Source: a virus
Direction: 5' to 3' (one strand)
IMG/VR virus record: IMGVR_UViG_3300041964_000036
Coordinates: 1 to 43,677 of that record
DNA: 43,677 bases
Shown here in pieces: positions 1 through 6,865 of this stretch. The translations under genes and the position numbers were made by a program. Within the stretch, counting starts at the first letter, position 1, and every line of letters begins with the position of its first letter. Under the pieces are notes generated by a model. It ran no database searches and was not told the DNA's origin. It saw only the letters and a list, made by a program, of their open reading frames with translations.

Positions 1-663
1 TCCGTTCACTCATCCCCATAACTGCCCACGGCACGGCGGGAAGCCTCAGAAAGACAATCATATGAGCTCGTGACCTCGTGCCTGTCTTCCAGCGCAGGGG
101 CCGCTGGCCTTACGTTCCCCATCGAGGCAGTCCCCCCACTGGATAGAGCGGCCTTGGTGTAAGAAACCGCGACAGGCGGTTGTTATTATGAAGTACTCTT
201 TGTTTAGCTAATCATCTGAGGCTCTCGATGAAAGCCCCGACCGCAAAGTTGTGTCTAGTGTATGAATTCAATGATTCTTAGGTCTTACGACACACGCTCC
301 TATCCTTTGCAGTGGTCATAACATTTGTCATATCATTTTGGGTCTCGCAAGCTGTCATGCTCATCGCATCTTCCACATAATGCTCGAGTACACCTGTTAC
401 AGCTATCGTTACCTCAGTCTTCGTCTGCTTGCCGACCTATTTGATGTTAGAAGTGTGAGAATGCGATGGGGGGACGGGGAGATTGTGCGTCTTTGGGTAC
501 GTTCACTCGAACTCCTACGGCATCCGTCCATGTTCAAGACGCCCACTGGATTGGTTTCTCCCAGAAAGCAGGTATCTCCGGCTCACCACTTGACGGGGCA
601 AAGGCAATCCAGGTCGCGGATTGGGCCTTGAGCAATAACCTCGGCCATCACTGACGCCGCTAG
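1..663 (+). pseudogene. Frame-broken duplicate of the lysozyme-like gene
   Basis: Noisy copy of the 3' part of the gene at 42451-42984. The end of the coding sequence, from the region encoding the residues around SGSPLDG, is recognisable at about 540-655 in a shifted frame. Upstream, the copy is scrambled by indels and by a non-matching AT-rich segment at about 186-450. It is very likely a sequence-quality artefact of the contig end and not a second gene. Confidence 0.75.
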
Positions 664-706
664 GTTATCAACAGGCGATGGAGAGGCAGCTTGCTATGCT
701 TCAGGT

Positions 707-1265
707 ATGACTCACAAGCCTCACTGTTCCGCCAATATATCGTGCATGGTCGCCCATAACGGACCGTGCCCCGTTATAAGCCGTGCGACTGCGGAGCTGA
801 AAGGGTTCCCGCACCACCACAGAAGCCCAGGACTGGGAACGTCGCGAGTGCATGCAGCAGGGCTGCACGAGGACCGCCAGCGTCACGACAAGGTAGGCTG
901 GCACCTGTGCGACGAGCACCAGGCGCGGTAGGAGAAGCAGGATGCCAGGCTGCACGGTGTAGGGGAGCGCCACGAGCCCAGGACTGGGAGAGGGAGTTCG
1001 ATACGGAGTTGCCGATGGACCGTATACACAGCGGGTTCCCCGGCTGGATTGAAAGTTAAAGCCTTTATCCGTTCCCTCCGCGACAGTGGAAAGCGGAGCT
1101 GCTGGAGAAGCTGCCGGAGCTAGAGAGGTTAATTGCTGCGGGGGCGGTGACAATTTCGGTCATAGCGATACGTGCGAGATGACAACTACCAGAAGCGTGT
1201 GAACTACACATGGGGCTTCAACGCTTGCCTCGAATCAGTCCGCCGCATCATCCAAGAGAGGCTGA
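707..1265 (+). pseudogene. Frame-broken duplicate of the Cys-rich gene
   Basis: Copy of the gene at 43028-43594. The start is identical (ATG after TATGCT), but several single-base differences, such as a missing G near 773 and a base lost in the middle, break the frame into pieces. Read the right-hand copy for the protein. The end, with TGA overlapping the next ATG at 1265, is conserved. Confidence 0.8.
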
Positions 1266-1506
1266 TGCAGGAGAAACTGTACATCTCGCGCAACCTCGGA
1301 TACGACCCGAAGACTCAGGCCACGTACACGGTCTCGGAGCGCAAGTTCTTTGCCCGCAACCAGGGCGAGGCAATCCAGAAAGCGACCCGAGGCGGATACC
1401 AAGGCGACATTGACGCCACGTTCGTCTTCGAGTGCGTCGCCCAGATAGATCGCGTGGACAGCAGCGGAACGAGAAGCGAGGTGTCAACTTCAAGCACGGG
1501 CGATGA
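1265..1506 (+). CDS. Small protein of unknown function, apparent frameshift
   Basis: Starts MQEKLYISRN with its ATG overlapping the TGA of the Cys-rich gene (the same junction is seen at 43594). The frame is clear for about 64 residues, to CVAQIDRVD. It then probably shifts near 1457: reading the neighbouring frame gives a basic tail ending NFKHGR and a TGA at 1504-1506 that overlaps the next ATG (ATGA). Without the shift it would run on into the next gene, which is unlikely. The protein may handle a small-molecule or RNA partner, but I recognise no family. The error-rich left end explains the shift. Confidence 0.55.
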
Positions 1507-1696
1507 CACATTGCCACCACTGCGACGAGCCGTCTCCCAGACCTACAGCCAGGGATGGAAGTACCGATACTGCTTCCGCTGCTTCGAGCAGATGACCACG
1601 GAGCCGCCAAAGGCCCGCAGTCGCCAAAACGCCCCTCAGACCCCCTGGAAAGCTGAAGGCGAGGAAAACGGCCAGCCAAGCCCTAAACCACCGTAG
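1503..1696 (+). CDS. Small zinc-ribbon protein, apparent frameshift
   Basis: The ATG at 1503 overlaps the stop of the previous gene. The first residues are MTHCHHCDEP. After a probable one-base error near 1530 the protein continues SQTYSQGWKYRYCFRCFEQM and ends at TAG 1694-1696. Joined, the pieces give a CxxC...CxxC zinc ribbon followed by a Pro/Lys/Arg-rich tail of about 30 residues. That suggests a small nucleic-acid or protein-binding factor. It is the last gene before a terminator. Confidence is limited because both frames must be spliced by hand. Confidence 0.5.
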
Positions 1697-1809
1697 AGCG
1701 AGGCGAACTACCTCTGACGCTTGTGATAACCCGTCAAGCCTGGTATCGTTGTAGTCAGTGGTCCACACGGGAGACCGCTCCCACGAAACGAAAGCCATCA
1801 GCGCTTTGT

Positions 1810-1863
1810 GCCCCGCCCGTCCGGTCTTCTACTGTACCGGGCAATCCAAGAGGGGGCTTTTTT
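1810..1863 (+). terminator. Rho-independent terminator after the wrapped operon
   Basis: Outer stem GCCCC (1810-1814) with GGGGC (1853-1857), inner stem CCGGT (1821-1825) with ACCGG (1836-1840), then six T. It sits about 110 bp after the zinc-ribbon gene and would end the transcript begun at 43016. Confidence 0.75.
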
Positions 1864-1891
1864 ACGTCCCGACGGCTGCTATGATAGGGAC

Positions 1892-1949
1892 GCATCACCA
1901 CGAACTGGCACCTGGCTGCGGTCCCGTCCCTAGCCCGGTGCTTTTCTTT
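1892..1949 (+). ncRNA. Candidate very short RNA or promoter-terminator pair
   Basis: An extended -10 (TGCTATGAT, 1877-1885) is followed within 60 bp by a cruciform: GCACC (1908-1912) pairs with GGTGC (1937-1941), with an inner GGCT/AGCC, then TTTTCTTT. If both signals work, the product is an RNA of about 55 nt. No good -35 is visible, and CGTCCC/GGGACG flank the -10 like an operator. The hairpin could also simply be a second terminator. Confidence 0.35.
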
Positions 1950-1962
1950 GTCTCGACACTGC

Positions 1963-2474
1963 TACGATTCAGGGGTCATCGAAAGATGGCGCGATTGTAA
2001 TAGCGCGTGACCCTCGGAGAAATCCGGGGGTCGTGCGTATCTCGCTTGCGTCCCAGCCCATCCGGCCCGACAATGACCGTGCAAGCTCGTTCACAACCGT
2101 GGTGCGCCTGGAGAGGCAGTGTGTGCAAACCCCGCATCGCCTGTCTCTCCAGCGCATCACGAACTTCCCTGAGCGGTGGGTGTGCGCTCCCATACCGGGC
2201 GCTGTAGCGATAAATCAAGAGGCATCGGTTTTACTCTTCCCATTCGCTGCCCATCAAAACCTAACTGTGTTCATAATCTTTTGTGTGATATTCCTGACGG
2301 AAACCTCAGCCGCACTCACCGCTCAGGGAGGATAGGAAGTGGAAAGGTGCTGCCCTTTGGAAACTCGGGCAGGACGAGAAACCGTGTTTTAGACCCCGAC
2401 GACTTCCTCGGACGAGCTTGTGCCCCGGATCACCTAGACCCGACGAAAGACCCCCGGCAACGAGGGCCTTTTGT
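1963..2474 (+). ncRNA. Candidate long structured RNA
   Basis: Runs from an extended -10 (TACGAT, 1963-1968) to a terminator at 2446-2474. It contains GGGGTCA (1972-1978), able to pair with TGACCC (2008-2013), and the overlapping stem GACCCTCGGA/TCCGGGGGTC (2009-2018/2023-2032) closed by a GAAA tetraloop. It also contains a hairpin at 2103-2119/2141-2156 of about 15 bp and CTGCCC/GGGCAG near 2350. I recognise no known RNA family (not tRNA, tmRNA, SRP or RNase P RNA). Transcription is inferred only from the promoter-like and terminator-like ends. Confidence 0.35.
2446..2474 (+). terminator. Rho-independent terminator
   Basis: AAAG plus a C-run pairs around a GCAA loop with a G-run plus CCTTTT. 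It lies just before the small membrane-peptide gene, separating that gene from the structured region upstream. Confidence 0.6.
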
Positions 2475-2502
2475 CTTGGAAGGAGCTGCTACACTTCCCT
2501 CC

Positions 2503-2616
2503 ATGACCCGCCTCTCCCTCATCCTCATAGTCCTCGGCTTCGTCGCCGGAGCCCTCCTGACCTACTGGGCCGTTGACCCGTCGAGCATCTACCATTCGTG
2601 CGAGGTGCGGTTCTAG
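2503..2616 (+). CDS. 37-residue membrane peptide
   Basis: Starts MTRLSLILIVLGF and has one hydrophobic segment (residues 4-24, followed by WAVDP). A short tail contains one Cys. There is no SD at a usable distance. TACACT at 2490-2495 ends 7 nt before the ATG, so the mRNA would be leaderless or nearly so, like several other genes here. The hydrophobic stretch and the terminator just upstream support a real gene. Function unknown; a membrane or lipoprotein-like small protein is possible. Confidence 0.5.
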   Translation: MTRLSLILIVLGFVAGALLTYWAVDPSSIYHSCEVRF

Positions 2617-2631
2617 GAGGCGGCTTGGCGA

Positions 2632-3069
2632 TTAGAGGGAAAGCTTCAAACGAGAGTTTCTTTCGATGAGATACTGGTCCCCTACGATCTCGGTGTGCGC
2701 TTCAGCATCCTTCAGAAAGCCTATTTCGAGCGTTCGTCCGGCATTGAAAACTGTAGCGTGCATATGCGTGCCAGGGACCGTAAACACGTGATTGTTCAAC
2801 GTGACGGTCAAGATTTGATTTCGTACGTCACACGTGACTTGCATACCATATTCAGCTTGTCTATCGCGAGCCCTTCCTGCCGACCTCCAAAAACGATTAC
2901 GCGCATCGTATTGGTTAACGAGGGCGAACTGTGTCAGGCTCGACCTCCGCACACGGCCGTCGGGCTGCGTATACTGGAGGTCAATCCTCCCCGCCGCGGT
3001 GCCAGCAGGCGCACGGTTGCTCTCATCCGCCGATTCCGAAGATGCTAATTCTTTATCTGATTCTTCCAT
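2632..3069 (-). CDS. Hypothetical protein, 145 residues
   Basis: The start MEESDKELAS is chosen because a good SD (AGGAGA) lies 5 nt upstream; a longer frame to 3129 would overlap the promoter. The first 35 residues are acidic and Ser/Ala-rich (likely disordered). The rest alternates charged and beta-type segments (QVTCDVRNQILTVTLNNHVF), suggesting a small beta-rich domain. I recognise no family. The promoter TTGCCC-16-TATATA lies at 3120-3147. It is one of few leftward genes and forms a divergent pair with a rightward promoter at 3162. Confidence 0.65.
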   Translation of the reverse strand: MEESDKELASSESADESNRAPAGTAAGRIDLQYTQPDGRVRRSSLTQFALVNQYDARNRFWRSAGRARDRQAEYGMQVTCDVRNQILTVTLNNHVFTVPGTHMHATVFNAGRTLEIGFLKDAEAHTEIVGDQYLIERNSRLKLSL

Positions 3070-3119
3070 GGTTTCTCCTGAGGATCTACTGAGTGTTAGA
3101 GCGTGAGAAGCAAGAGGCT

Positions 3120-3147
3120 TATATACCACCTACAGCGTGCGGGGCAA
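3120..3147 (-). promoter_or_regulatory. Promoter for the 145-residue leftward gene
   Basis: On the minus strand: TTGCCC (3142-3147), 16-nt spacer, TATATA (3120-3125). It lies about 50 bp before the SD-led start at 3069. Confidence 0.65.
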
Positions 3148-3161
3148 TAAAATTAGACCGC

Positions 3162-3189
3162 TTGACGGGGCGGCCAGCCGCGCTATGCT
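3162..3189 (+). promoter_or_regulatory. Divergent rightward promoter without a coding target
   Basis: TTGACG (3162-3167), 16-nt spacer, TATGCT (3184-3189). No start codon with a plausible gene follows for more than 400 bp, so it probably drives a non-coding RNA. Confidence 0.65.
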
Positions 3190-3195
3190 TATTGT

Positions 3196-3557
3196 GTAGT
3201 ATCGAAATTAGAGAAGCGGGTCGTCGCATCGATACCGGCGCTCGCTTCTCTGATTGCAGTTGAACGTATCTACCTCCAGGGAGTTAAAACGGGATGGAGC
3301 AAACGCCCGTAGCCCACAAGCGTACCGGACACGCAGAAATGCCGGTCACAGGTTCTCAACGGTAGCGAGAACGCGCGGGGCGACTTTCCTCCGACTCTTC
3401 AGCTAGCCTGAGGGGGAGGGGGGAGCCGCCAGCGCGGTTCTAACGGTAGGTACGTTCGTACCCATCTTTCCTAGGGTAAGCAGTCCTATTCCTCAAAGAA
3501 AATTCGCCGTCCAAAAAAGAAACCTCCGCTACGGATAAACCGAAACGGAGGTTTCTT
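3196..3557 (+). ncRNA. Candidate structured non-coding RNA
   Basis: About 360 nt between a good sigma70-type promoter and a strong hairpin terminator, with no coding potential. Visible helices include AGAGAAGCG/CGCTTCTCT (about 3210-3252), ACCGG/CCGGT (around 3325-3352) and GTTCTC/GAGAAC (about 3353-3373). It does not match tmRNA, RNase P, SRP or 6S RNA by eye. It could be a regulatory or packaging RNA. Transcription is inferred. Confidence 0.4.
3513..3557. terminator. Bidirectional terminator
   Basis: A perfect 12-bp stem, AAGAAACCTCCG (3517-3528) with CGGAGGTTTCTT (3546-3557), has an A-run on its left. On the minus strand it gives a classical hairpin plus T-run ending the gene at 3605-3868. 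On the plus strand it could end the candidate RNA. Confidence 0.85.
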
Positions 3558-3604
3558 CGACAGGTTGGGTTTGAGAAGCCGTGCCTGTCATCACGGCACG
3601 CTGG

Positions 3605-3868
3605 CTAGGCGTTTAGTCTCCCCTTGTCACGTGGCTCGGGCAGGCTCTGCTGTTCGTGCCTTTGCACGTACCGCTGAACTTTGACCCGAATGATCTCAGC
3701 TAGGGCTGTCGCACCAGCCAAGATCAGGACGCAAGCGGCGACGGTCAGGGATACGAGGACTGACCCACCCAGATCGCCAACCATTATGTGTGTCCACGCG
3801 CCGTAGAGACCGCCGATGACGTGCAGCGCCGAAGTTGCCAACTCCGTCGCCTTATGTGCATCGAGCAT
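3605..3868 (-). CDS. Small membrane protein, 87 residues
   Basis: The start MLDAHKATEL is fixed by a strong SD (GGAGG, 5 nt upstream). There is an amphipathic first half, a hydrophobic segment at about residues 33-55 (SVLVSLTVAACVLILAGATA) and a basic tail (VKVQRYVQRHEQQ). It resembles a small holin-like or other phage membrane protein, but lies far from the lysis genes and reads the opposite way. A terminator follows at 3513-3557, and a 15-bp inverted repeat precedes it at 3934-3981. The strong SD contrasts with the SD-less rightward genes. Confidence 0.7.
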   Translation of the reverse strand: MLDAHKATELATSALHVIGGLYGAWTHIMVGDLGGSVLVSLTVAACVLILAGATALAEIIRVKVQRYVQRHEQQSLPEPRDKGRLNA

Positions 3869-3933
3869 AGGGCCTCCTCTGCTAACCGGTGGCCCACGAT
3901 TTTGTCTTGTACCACCGGAAACAAGGGTGCTAT

Positions 3934-3981
3934 GCTCGGTGTCTGCGGTGAAACCTGGTAAGTCTGCCGCAGACACCGAGC
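3934..3981. promoter_or_regulatory. 15-bp perfect inverted repeat upstream of the membrane gene
   Basis: GCTCGGTGTCTGCGG (3934-3948) and its exact reverse complement (3967-3981) are separated by 18 nt. It lies 65-115 bp before the leftward gene at 3868, where an operator, attenuator or terminator would sit. There is no T-run on either side, so an operator or RNA hairpin is more likely than a terminator. Confidence 0.55.
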
Positions 3982-4138
3982 TGCTTCCAGACCGGCTCGC
4001 GCTCTTGCGCGTCGGCCTGCTGTCCCCGCACCTATGGGGATTAAGCTCGAATACTGGCGGCATTGCGGGAGCGATTCGCTCGTTACCGTAGGGCCGCCAA
4101 ATCTTTTCAAAGAACTTCTTCTAACCCTTCCCGAACAC

Positions 4139-4187
4139 GAAAAAAAGGCCAACCTCGAATGCTATGGAGCACGAGCGTTGGCCTTTC
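4139..4187. terminator. Bidirectional terminator
   Basis: AAAGGCCAAC (4144-4153) pairs with GTTGGCCTTT (4177-4186), with an inner CTCG/CGAG, flanked by an A-run on the left. It is best for leftward transcripts coming from the IS side. Confidence 0.8.
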
Positions 4188-4514
4188 TATGTTGTTGAAA
4201 GTTTTGTCTACACTCGTGCGCGAGGACTATGCCACCTAGAGCGGCGTAGTTTTCCTCTGGTTACTCTCCAAGGATTCTTGGAATTGTTCGTAAGGGTAGG
4301 TACTAGAGGTCAACCACAGGTTGAGAGCTAGTCACTGCACTCTAGCTACTCCTATGGTCTATTTCATCTGCCATTGACGGAATCTCGGATAGTCGCGTGG
4401 CAGGTTAGAAGGGATTGTCTGTTGCTTCCTTTCTCATTTCTACAAAGACTTTCCCTGGTGTTGAGCATTCAGCGCGTCGTCCAAGTATCGTTGTACTTCG
4501 CTGACTGCTCGGTT

Positions 4515-4588
4515 TTCAACTCGCTCGGTTCTACCAGACTTCATTGCTTAGCTAGTAATGAAGGAGCACCGAGGGCGCACGAGTTGAA
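4515..4588. repeat. Nested three-tier inverted repeat
   Basis: TTCAACTCG (4515-4523) pairs with CGAGTTGAA (4580-4588). Directly inside, CTCGGT (4524-4529) pairs with ACCGAG (4568-4573). Inside that, CTTCATT (4539-4545) pairs with AATGAAG (4557-4563). That makes 22 perfectly paired positions in 74 nt, well beyond chance. Confidence 0.75.
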
Positions 4589-4779
4589 TGCACCACCCTT
4601 ACAGATCGCAACCTACGCTTGAACAAGCAACTAGGATATTTTTTATTCCTAATCGTGGGACTAAGGAGTTGGAAAGCCGACTCCAGCCTTGTTAAGCGTT
4701 TGAGATCGCGCACTGTGTTAAGTTTTCAAATATCAATGTGGTTTCTCTGAGAGTGAATCCCTGCGCCGCAGATATTCAG

Positions 4780-4821
4780 GTTTCGGCTATGCAAACTTGG
4801 GAAACGTATTCCAGCCGAAAC
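4780..4821. repeat. Inverted repeat with inner hairpin
   Basis: GTTTCGGCT (4780-4788) pairs with AGCCGAAAC (4813-4821). The loop itself contains a small GGAA/TTCC stem. It belongs to the structured region left of the IS. Confidence 0.65.
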
Positions 4822-5008
4822 TTTGGAACGATGGCTTGACCACAAGCTATTTCCTTAATTAAGGAAACAGGGAGTGCGCCCTGTCGTTCGAGAGAAAGAT
4901 CACGATTAGCATTTTACGGTAGCATCTTTCCCAAAAGCAACCGAAATTTTCGTCATACCCACTATTTATGCCGAACGGCTTTAAGTGCGGTCTTTTCTAT
5001 TCAGATTA

Positions 5009-5016
5009 CGAGGCCG
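5009..5016. repeat. IS66 target-site duplication, left
   Basis: CGAGGCCG, identical to 6715-6722 across the element. Confidence 0.9.
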
Positions 5017-6714
5017 GTAACAATTCAGCTATTCCTTGCGTTTTCTAACACTTAGCGGCTTCCCGCGGCACGCTCCTTCAAGCGCACCAAGCACCGCGCG
5101 CCCTTGCTTCCTCGTGGTTGAGAGATAGGAGCGGATGCGGCAGAACCTCCTCGCTCCTTCCTCTGTGCGGAAGCACCCCGAGGTCTTTTGTTGGAGTTTG
5201 ATCATCCTGAGATCACGCTCCGCCTGATTGTTGTCGAACGGCACCGAGAAGTCGGTCAGGAAGCGCAGCACCTCTTCCTTTCTCCGCTCCAGCCGGAGCA
5301 ACAAGTTGCGCCCCTGCTTCTGTACTCCCTCCGGCACATGCGAGGACGGCGGTACCTTCAGTCCTTCCGCGATCAGCCGGTCATAGCTGCCTGTCAGCGC
5401 TGCTAGTTTTTCTGCGCCCAGCCGCCGCCGCCCGCCATCAGCACTAACTTTCTCGACCTCCGTCTTCATCTCCAGCAGCAACTCTTTGAGCGGAGCAGCC
5501 CATGTCTTCGTCTCAACTCCTAATTCCTCAAAGAAGATCAGTTCGCGCAACAGGTGCGCCCCGCACAAGGCGTGGCGGGACTTCGGATAGAAGGTGTAAG
5601 AGAGCCAGCCGTCATGCACGCACGTCCCGCGGTACTGCGGCAGGATGCCGATGTCGTCCATCGCCGCCTTCCCTCTGCGCGCGTCCGCCCCATAATGCGT
5701 CAGCCGCGAGGTGCTCGCCACATGCACGTAGTGCAGCCGCCCCTCGACGCGCAACCCCGTCTCGTCGGCGTGAATGACTGGAGAGCGCCGCAACCCGCGC
5801 TTGATCTTCAACTCCGTCTCAACCAGCCCTGAGGCACATTGCCTGACGGCGCTGGCGAGCGTCCCCGCAGAGAGAGCGCAGCCGAACAGTTCTTTCATCG
5901 CCTCGGTCGTGCGCGCGTAAGGCAGCAGTTGATAGTCATGCAGGTAGAGCGCTCGGGCGAGGACTGACGGGCCATACTGCACGGTGGCTCTCACGCTCTC
6001 GGGGAACTCCGCCTTCGTGCGCTGCCCACATGAGGGGCAGCGCACGATCTCGGCCCGGTGTTCCGTGACTCGCAACCTCGCGGGGACGAGGTCAATCACT
6101 TGCCGCCGCTCGGTGCCGATCCTGTGCCCTGCCCCAAATGACCCGTGACAATGGCGGCACTGCGGCGGGCGGTGCGTGACGACGCGCGTCGGCTTCGGTG
6201 TCAGCCGTAACGTATGGCCTTGATGACCAAGCTGCCCACCCGGTCGCTGGCCTGATGGCCGCCGCAGGCTCTTCGTGCGCTTGCTCCAGGGCGGGTCAGT
6301 TGAGGGCGGGCGCGATGAGTTATGCGAGTCCTTCGTGATTACTGCTTCGAGTTCCGTGTTGCGGCGGCAGAGCCGGTGGTTGTCGCTGCGCGTCTCGCGT
6401 AACTCTTCCTGCAAGCGGGCGATCTGACCCTTGAGCCGTCCGATCTCCTCCGATAGTCCCTCGATGGCGCGCTGCTGCGTGTCAGGGTCGGGCGGGCCGT
6501 AGATGGCCTGAGTGCCGAGAGCCTGCTCGAAGAGACGAATGACCGCCGCCGGGCCGCGCAGATAAGTCTGGTAAATCTCATAGGAGGTCGGCATTAGAGC
6601 ACTTCCAGAGGAGGCATTGCGAGAGGAAACGGCTTATAGCCGACAGGAATGGCATCTTGGTGCCGCGCAAGTCGCTTTTTTGCTGTACTTTATACTACCT
6701 CCTGAACAGACACC
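5017..6714 (-). mobile_element. IS66-family insertion sequence
   Basis: A single-transposase element of 1,698 bp. The 8-bp sequence CGAGGCCG stands at 5009-5016 and again at 6715-6722, the exact target-duplication length known for IS66. The ends are weakly inverted: GTAACAATTCAG from 5017, and GGTGTCTGTTCAG read inward from 6714. The only gene is the transposase, whose stop lies 12 bp from the left end. It inserted in non-coding DNA, so it breaks no gene. The perfect duplication suggests a recent event. Confidence 0.93.
5029..6594 (-). CDS. tnpC: IS66-family transposase (TnpC type)
   Basis: 521 residues, the usual size. In order: a leucine-zipper-like coiled coil (about 41-85); the conserved SSRPPSTDPP and GQRPGGQLGHQG segments (about 93-127) typical of IS66; a zinc-binding part with CRHC (146-149) and CPSC (186-189); and the DDE core with Asp277 (HADETG), Asp328 (HDGW) and Glu459 (NNQAERDLR). 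It catalyses cut-and-paste movement of the element. There is no accessory tnpA or tnpB, so it belongs to the single-gene subgroup. No SD is seen before the start. It appears intact and could be active. Confidence 0.95.
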   Translation of the reverse strand: MPTSYEIYQTYLRGPAAVIRLFEQALGTQAIYGPPDPDTQQRAIEGLSEEIGRLKGQIARLQEELRETRSDNHRLCRRNTELEAVITKDSHNSSRPPSTDPPWSKRTKSLRRPSGQRPGGQLGHQGHTLRLTPKPTRVVTHRPPQCRHCHGSFGAGHRIGTERRQVIDLVPARLRVTEHRAEIVRCPSCGQRTKAEFPESVRATVQYGPSVLARALYLHDYQLLPYARTTEAMKELFGCALSAGTLASAVRQCASGLVETELKIKRGLRRSPVIHADETGLRVEGRLHYVHVASTSRLTHYGADARRGKAAMDDIGILPQYRGTCVHDGWLSYTFYPKSRHALCGAHLLRELIFFEELGVETKTWAAPLKELLLEMKTEVEKVSADGGRRRLGAEKLAALTGSYDRLIAEGLKVPPSSHVPEGVQKQGRNLLLRLERRKEEVLRFLTDFSVPFDNNQAERDLRMIKLQQKTSGCFRTEEGARRFCRIRSYLSTTRKQGRAVLGALEGACRGKPLSVRKRKE

Positions 6715-6722
6715 CGAGGCCG
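6715..6722. repeat. IS66 target-site duplication, right
   Basis: CGAGGCCG, identical to 5009-5016. Confidence 0.9.
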
Positions 6723-6828
6723 CATAGTTCATAAAATTTCTATTATCGGAAATAATATCGCGACTTCGTGAAATATTCCGTCTCTCCAAGAATCAGCCTC
6801 AGTTATCGTACCCCCTGCCAGAATTAGA

Positions 6829-6857
6829 TTGCCCTGGCGGGCGGCTTGTGCTACAAA
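6829..6857 (+). promoter_or_regulatory. Promoter for the AAA ATPase / initiator block
   Basis: TTGCCC (6829-6834), 17-nt spacer, TACAAA (6852-6857). The ATG at 6866 follows 8 nt after the -10, which implies a leaderless or near-leaderless mRNA. It lies about 110 bp to the right of the IS. Confidence 0.55.
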
Positions 6858-6865
6858 GCCTCGCC

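Larger units (their letters stand above)
1..1348. repeat. Left copy of terminal redundancy (error-rich)
   Basis: This stretch repeats the last 1.2 kb of the window. Positions from about 498 on match 42822-43677 almost base for base, with scattered single-base gains and losses. Positions 1-180 match 42487-42655 with many indels. Roughly 186-450 is AT-richer and does not align, adding about 150 nt net. The pattern fits an uncorrected long-read end of a circular or permuted genome. The ATG at 1265 corresponds to the one at 43594, giving a unit of about 42,329 bp. Genes here should be read from the right-hand copy. Confidence 0.93.
1697..2502 (+). other. Gene-poor, highly structured non-coding region
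   Basis: About 800 bp with no convincing gene. It holds two terminator-like hairpins (1810-1863, 1908-1949), extended -10 boxes TGCTATGAT (1877-1885) and TGCTACGAT (1960-1968), a pair of mutually exclusive stems (1972-2032), a long hairpin of about 15 bp (2103-2156) and a terminator at 2446-2474. Reading frames crossing it have no family features and are not annotated. Confidence 0.6.
4188..5016. other. Gene-free AT-richer region with multiple cruciforms
   Basis: No believable gene. It contains nested inverted repeats at 4515-4588 and 4780-4821, the 18-nt palindrome TTTCCTTAATTAAGGAAA (about 4850-4867), the hairpin ACAGGG/CCCTGT just after it, and smaller stems (TCAACC/GGTTGA near 4310, GGAGT/ACTCC near 4665). 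Without the IS it continues at 6723-6860. It could hold packaging, replication or RNA functions; the sequence alone does not decide. Confidence 0.55.

Noticed and set aside
1963-2474. tRNA, tmRNA or RNase P RNA
   Set aside because: No T-loop consensus, no CCA-end cloverleaf and no catalytic-core motifs are seen. The stems do not fit those families.
2176-2502. N-terminal extension of the 37-residue membrane peptide
   Set aside because: The in-frame extension crosses a terminator and structured DNA and has no coherent composition. The -10 box lies just before the internal ATG.
4374-4622. 82-codon rightward frame left of the IS
   Set aside because: Lies across the nested inverted repeat, has unlike composition, and has no start signal or family features.
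4991-5030. TCTATTCAG/TCTGTTCAG as the IS ends
   Set aside because: An earlier guess at the IS boundary; the perfect 8-bp duplication places the ends at 5017 and 6714 instead.
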